Source of the DNA: Ignavibacteria bacterium
Lineage (GTDB): Bacteria; Bacteroidota; Ignavibacteria; Tepidaquicellales; OLB5
Length of the DNA: 34,049 nt
Direction: 5' to 3'
Assembly (NCBI GenBank): GCA_030835025.1
Contig: JAUQWS010000050.1
Coordinates: 1-34,049 of the forward strand
The notes under the pieces: generated by a model
What the model saw: the letters and a program-made list of their open reading frames with translations, nothing else
Told to the model about the DNA's origin: nothing
Databases searched by the model: none
In this document: positions 33,914 to 34,049 of the stretch, in pieces
How positions within the stretch are numbered: the stretch's first letter is position 1
Layout: each line of letters opens with the position of its first letter
Position numbers and translations under genes: made by a program

Positions 33914-33950
33914 AAACCCGGCAATTGATTTAGAATTGCCGGGTTTTTAT
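33914..33950 (+). terminator. Strong intrinsic terminator downstream of the candidate RNA
   Basis: AAACCCGGCAATT and AATTGCCGGGTTT pair perfectly over 13 bases around GATTTAG and are followed by more T, best read on the plus strand. It lies 7 bases after the T-run that ends the candidate RNA, giving two stops in tandem. Confidence 0.85.
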
Positions 33951-34049
33951 TTACTGACTCACCAAATCAAATCCAACAACAGGATAAATCTAGGTGCAAT
34001 ATCACAAGTATTTCTCAGCCCATGTACCTATCAGCCTGCCCACATACAG
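33951..34049. other. Right-end sequence without an identifiable gene
   Basis: I see no supported feature in these 99 bases. On the minus strand 15 codons stay open from the window edge to a TGA at 34002-34004, which could be the tail of a gene outside the window but is too short to judge. Confidence 0.3.

Noticed and set aside
34002-34049. C-terminus of a minus-strand gene entering from the right edge
   Set aside because: Only 15 codons are visible, with no recognisable motif, and the nearby terminator favours the plus strand.

Overview
The window looks like a chromosomal segment of a Gram-negative bacterium of the FCB group, most likely an Ignavibacteria-like lineage near Bacteroidota/Chlorobi. 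The evidence is three secreted proteins ending in a type IX secretion (T9SS) sorting domain with an 'NYPNPFNP' core, a SecA with the long insertion typical of that group, several outer-envelope lipoproteins, and upstream boxes that repeatedly fit the Bacteroidota promoter form (TTG, about 20 bases, TAnnTTTG). The sequence is AT-leaning. I see no rRNA, tRNA, insertion sequence, prophage or CRISPR array.

Layout. (1) Positions 15-4832, minus strand: a tight cluster ogt - HAD phosphatase - thioredoxin-like protein - secA. (2) 4833-5185: a gene-free, hairpin-rich gap. (3) 5186-8703, minus: two adjacent paralogous T9SS-exported beta-propeller (SBBP-repeat) proteins, each with its own promoter and terminator. 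(4) 8918-12080, plus: a membrane-anchored NagZ-type glycosidase, a lipoprotein with an added C-terminal membrane anchor, and an exported DUF1579-like protein; a bidirectional hairpin terminator follows. (5) 12148-13218, minus: a soluble PAS/HisKA_2 histidine kinase. (6) 13503-14744, plus: a serine beta-lactamase-family hydrolase. (7) 14815-25351, plus: ten closely spaced genes (glutamate-semialdehyde dehydrogenase, L-2-hydroxyglutarate oxidase, two lipoproteins, sucC, gatB, tpiA, thiolase, 3-hydroxyacyl-CoA dehydrogenase, acyl-CoA dehydrogenase), ending at another bidirectional terminator. (8) 25413-26855, minus: a multiheme c-type cytochrome carrying a T9SS sorting domain. (9) 27027-27863, minus: an outer-membrane barrel-like protein. 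(10) 27926-33659, minus: a probable operon oppC - dprA - rpoN - hslV - hslU. (11) 33660-34049: no gene, but a strong candidate structured small RNA on the plus strand followed by an intrinsic terminator.

How the parts fit together. Carbon metabolism dominates the plus-strand block. RocA-type dehydrogenase feeds glutamate, LhgO makes 2-oxoglutarate, SucC works downstream of 2-oxoglutarate in the TCA cycle, TpiA is glycolytic, and thiolase/HBD/ACAD give three of the four steps of short-chain acyl-CoA beta-oxidation. The enoyl-CoA hydratase is not in the window. The minus-strand blocks deal with protein export and turnover (SecA, HslVU), DNA repair and uptake (Ogt, DprA) and alternative-sigma transcription (RpoN). 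Most genes are ordinary. The most unusual items are the unannotated RNA near the right end, the surface-targeted multiheme cytochrome, the twin propeller proteins with an operator-like palindrome, and the small Lpp-like lipoprotein.
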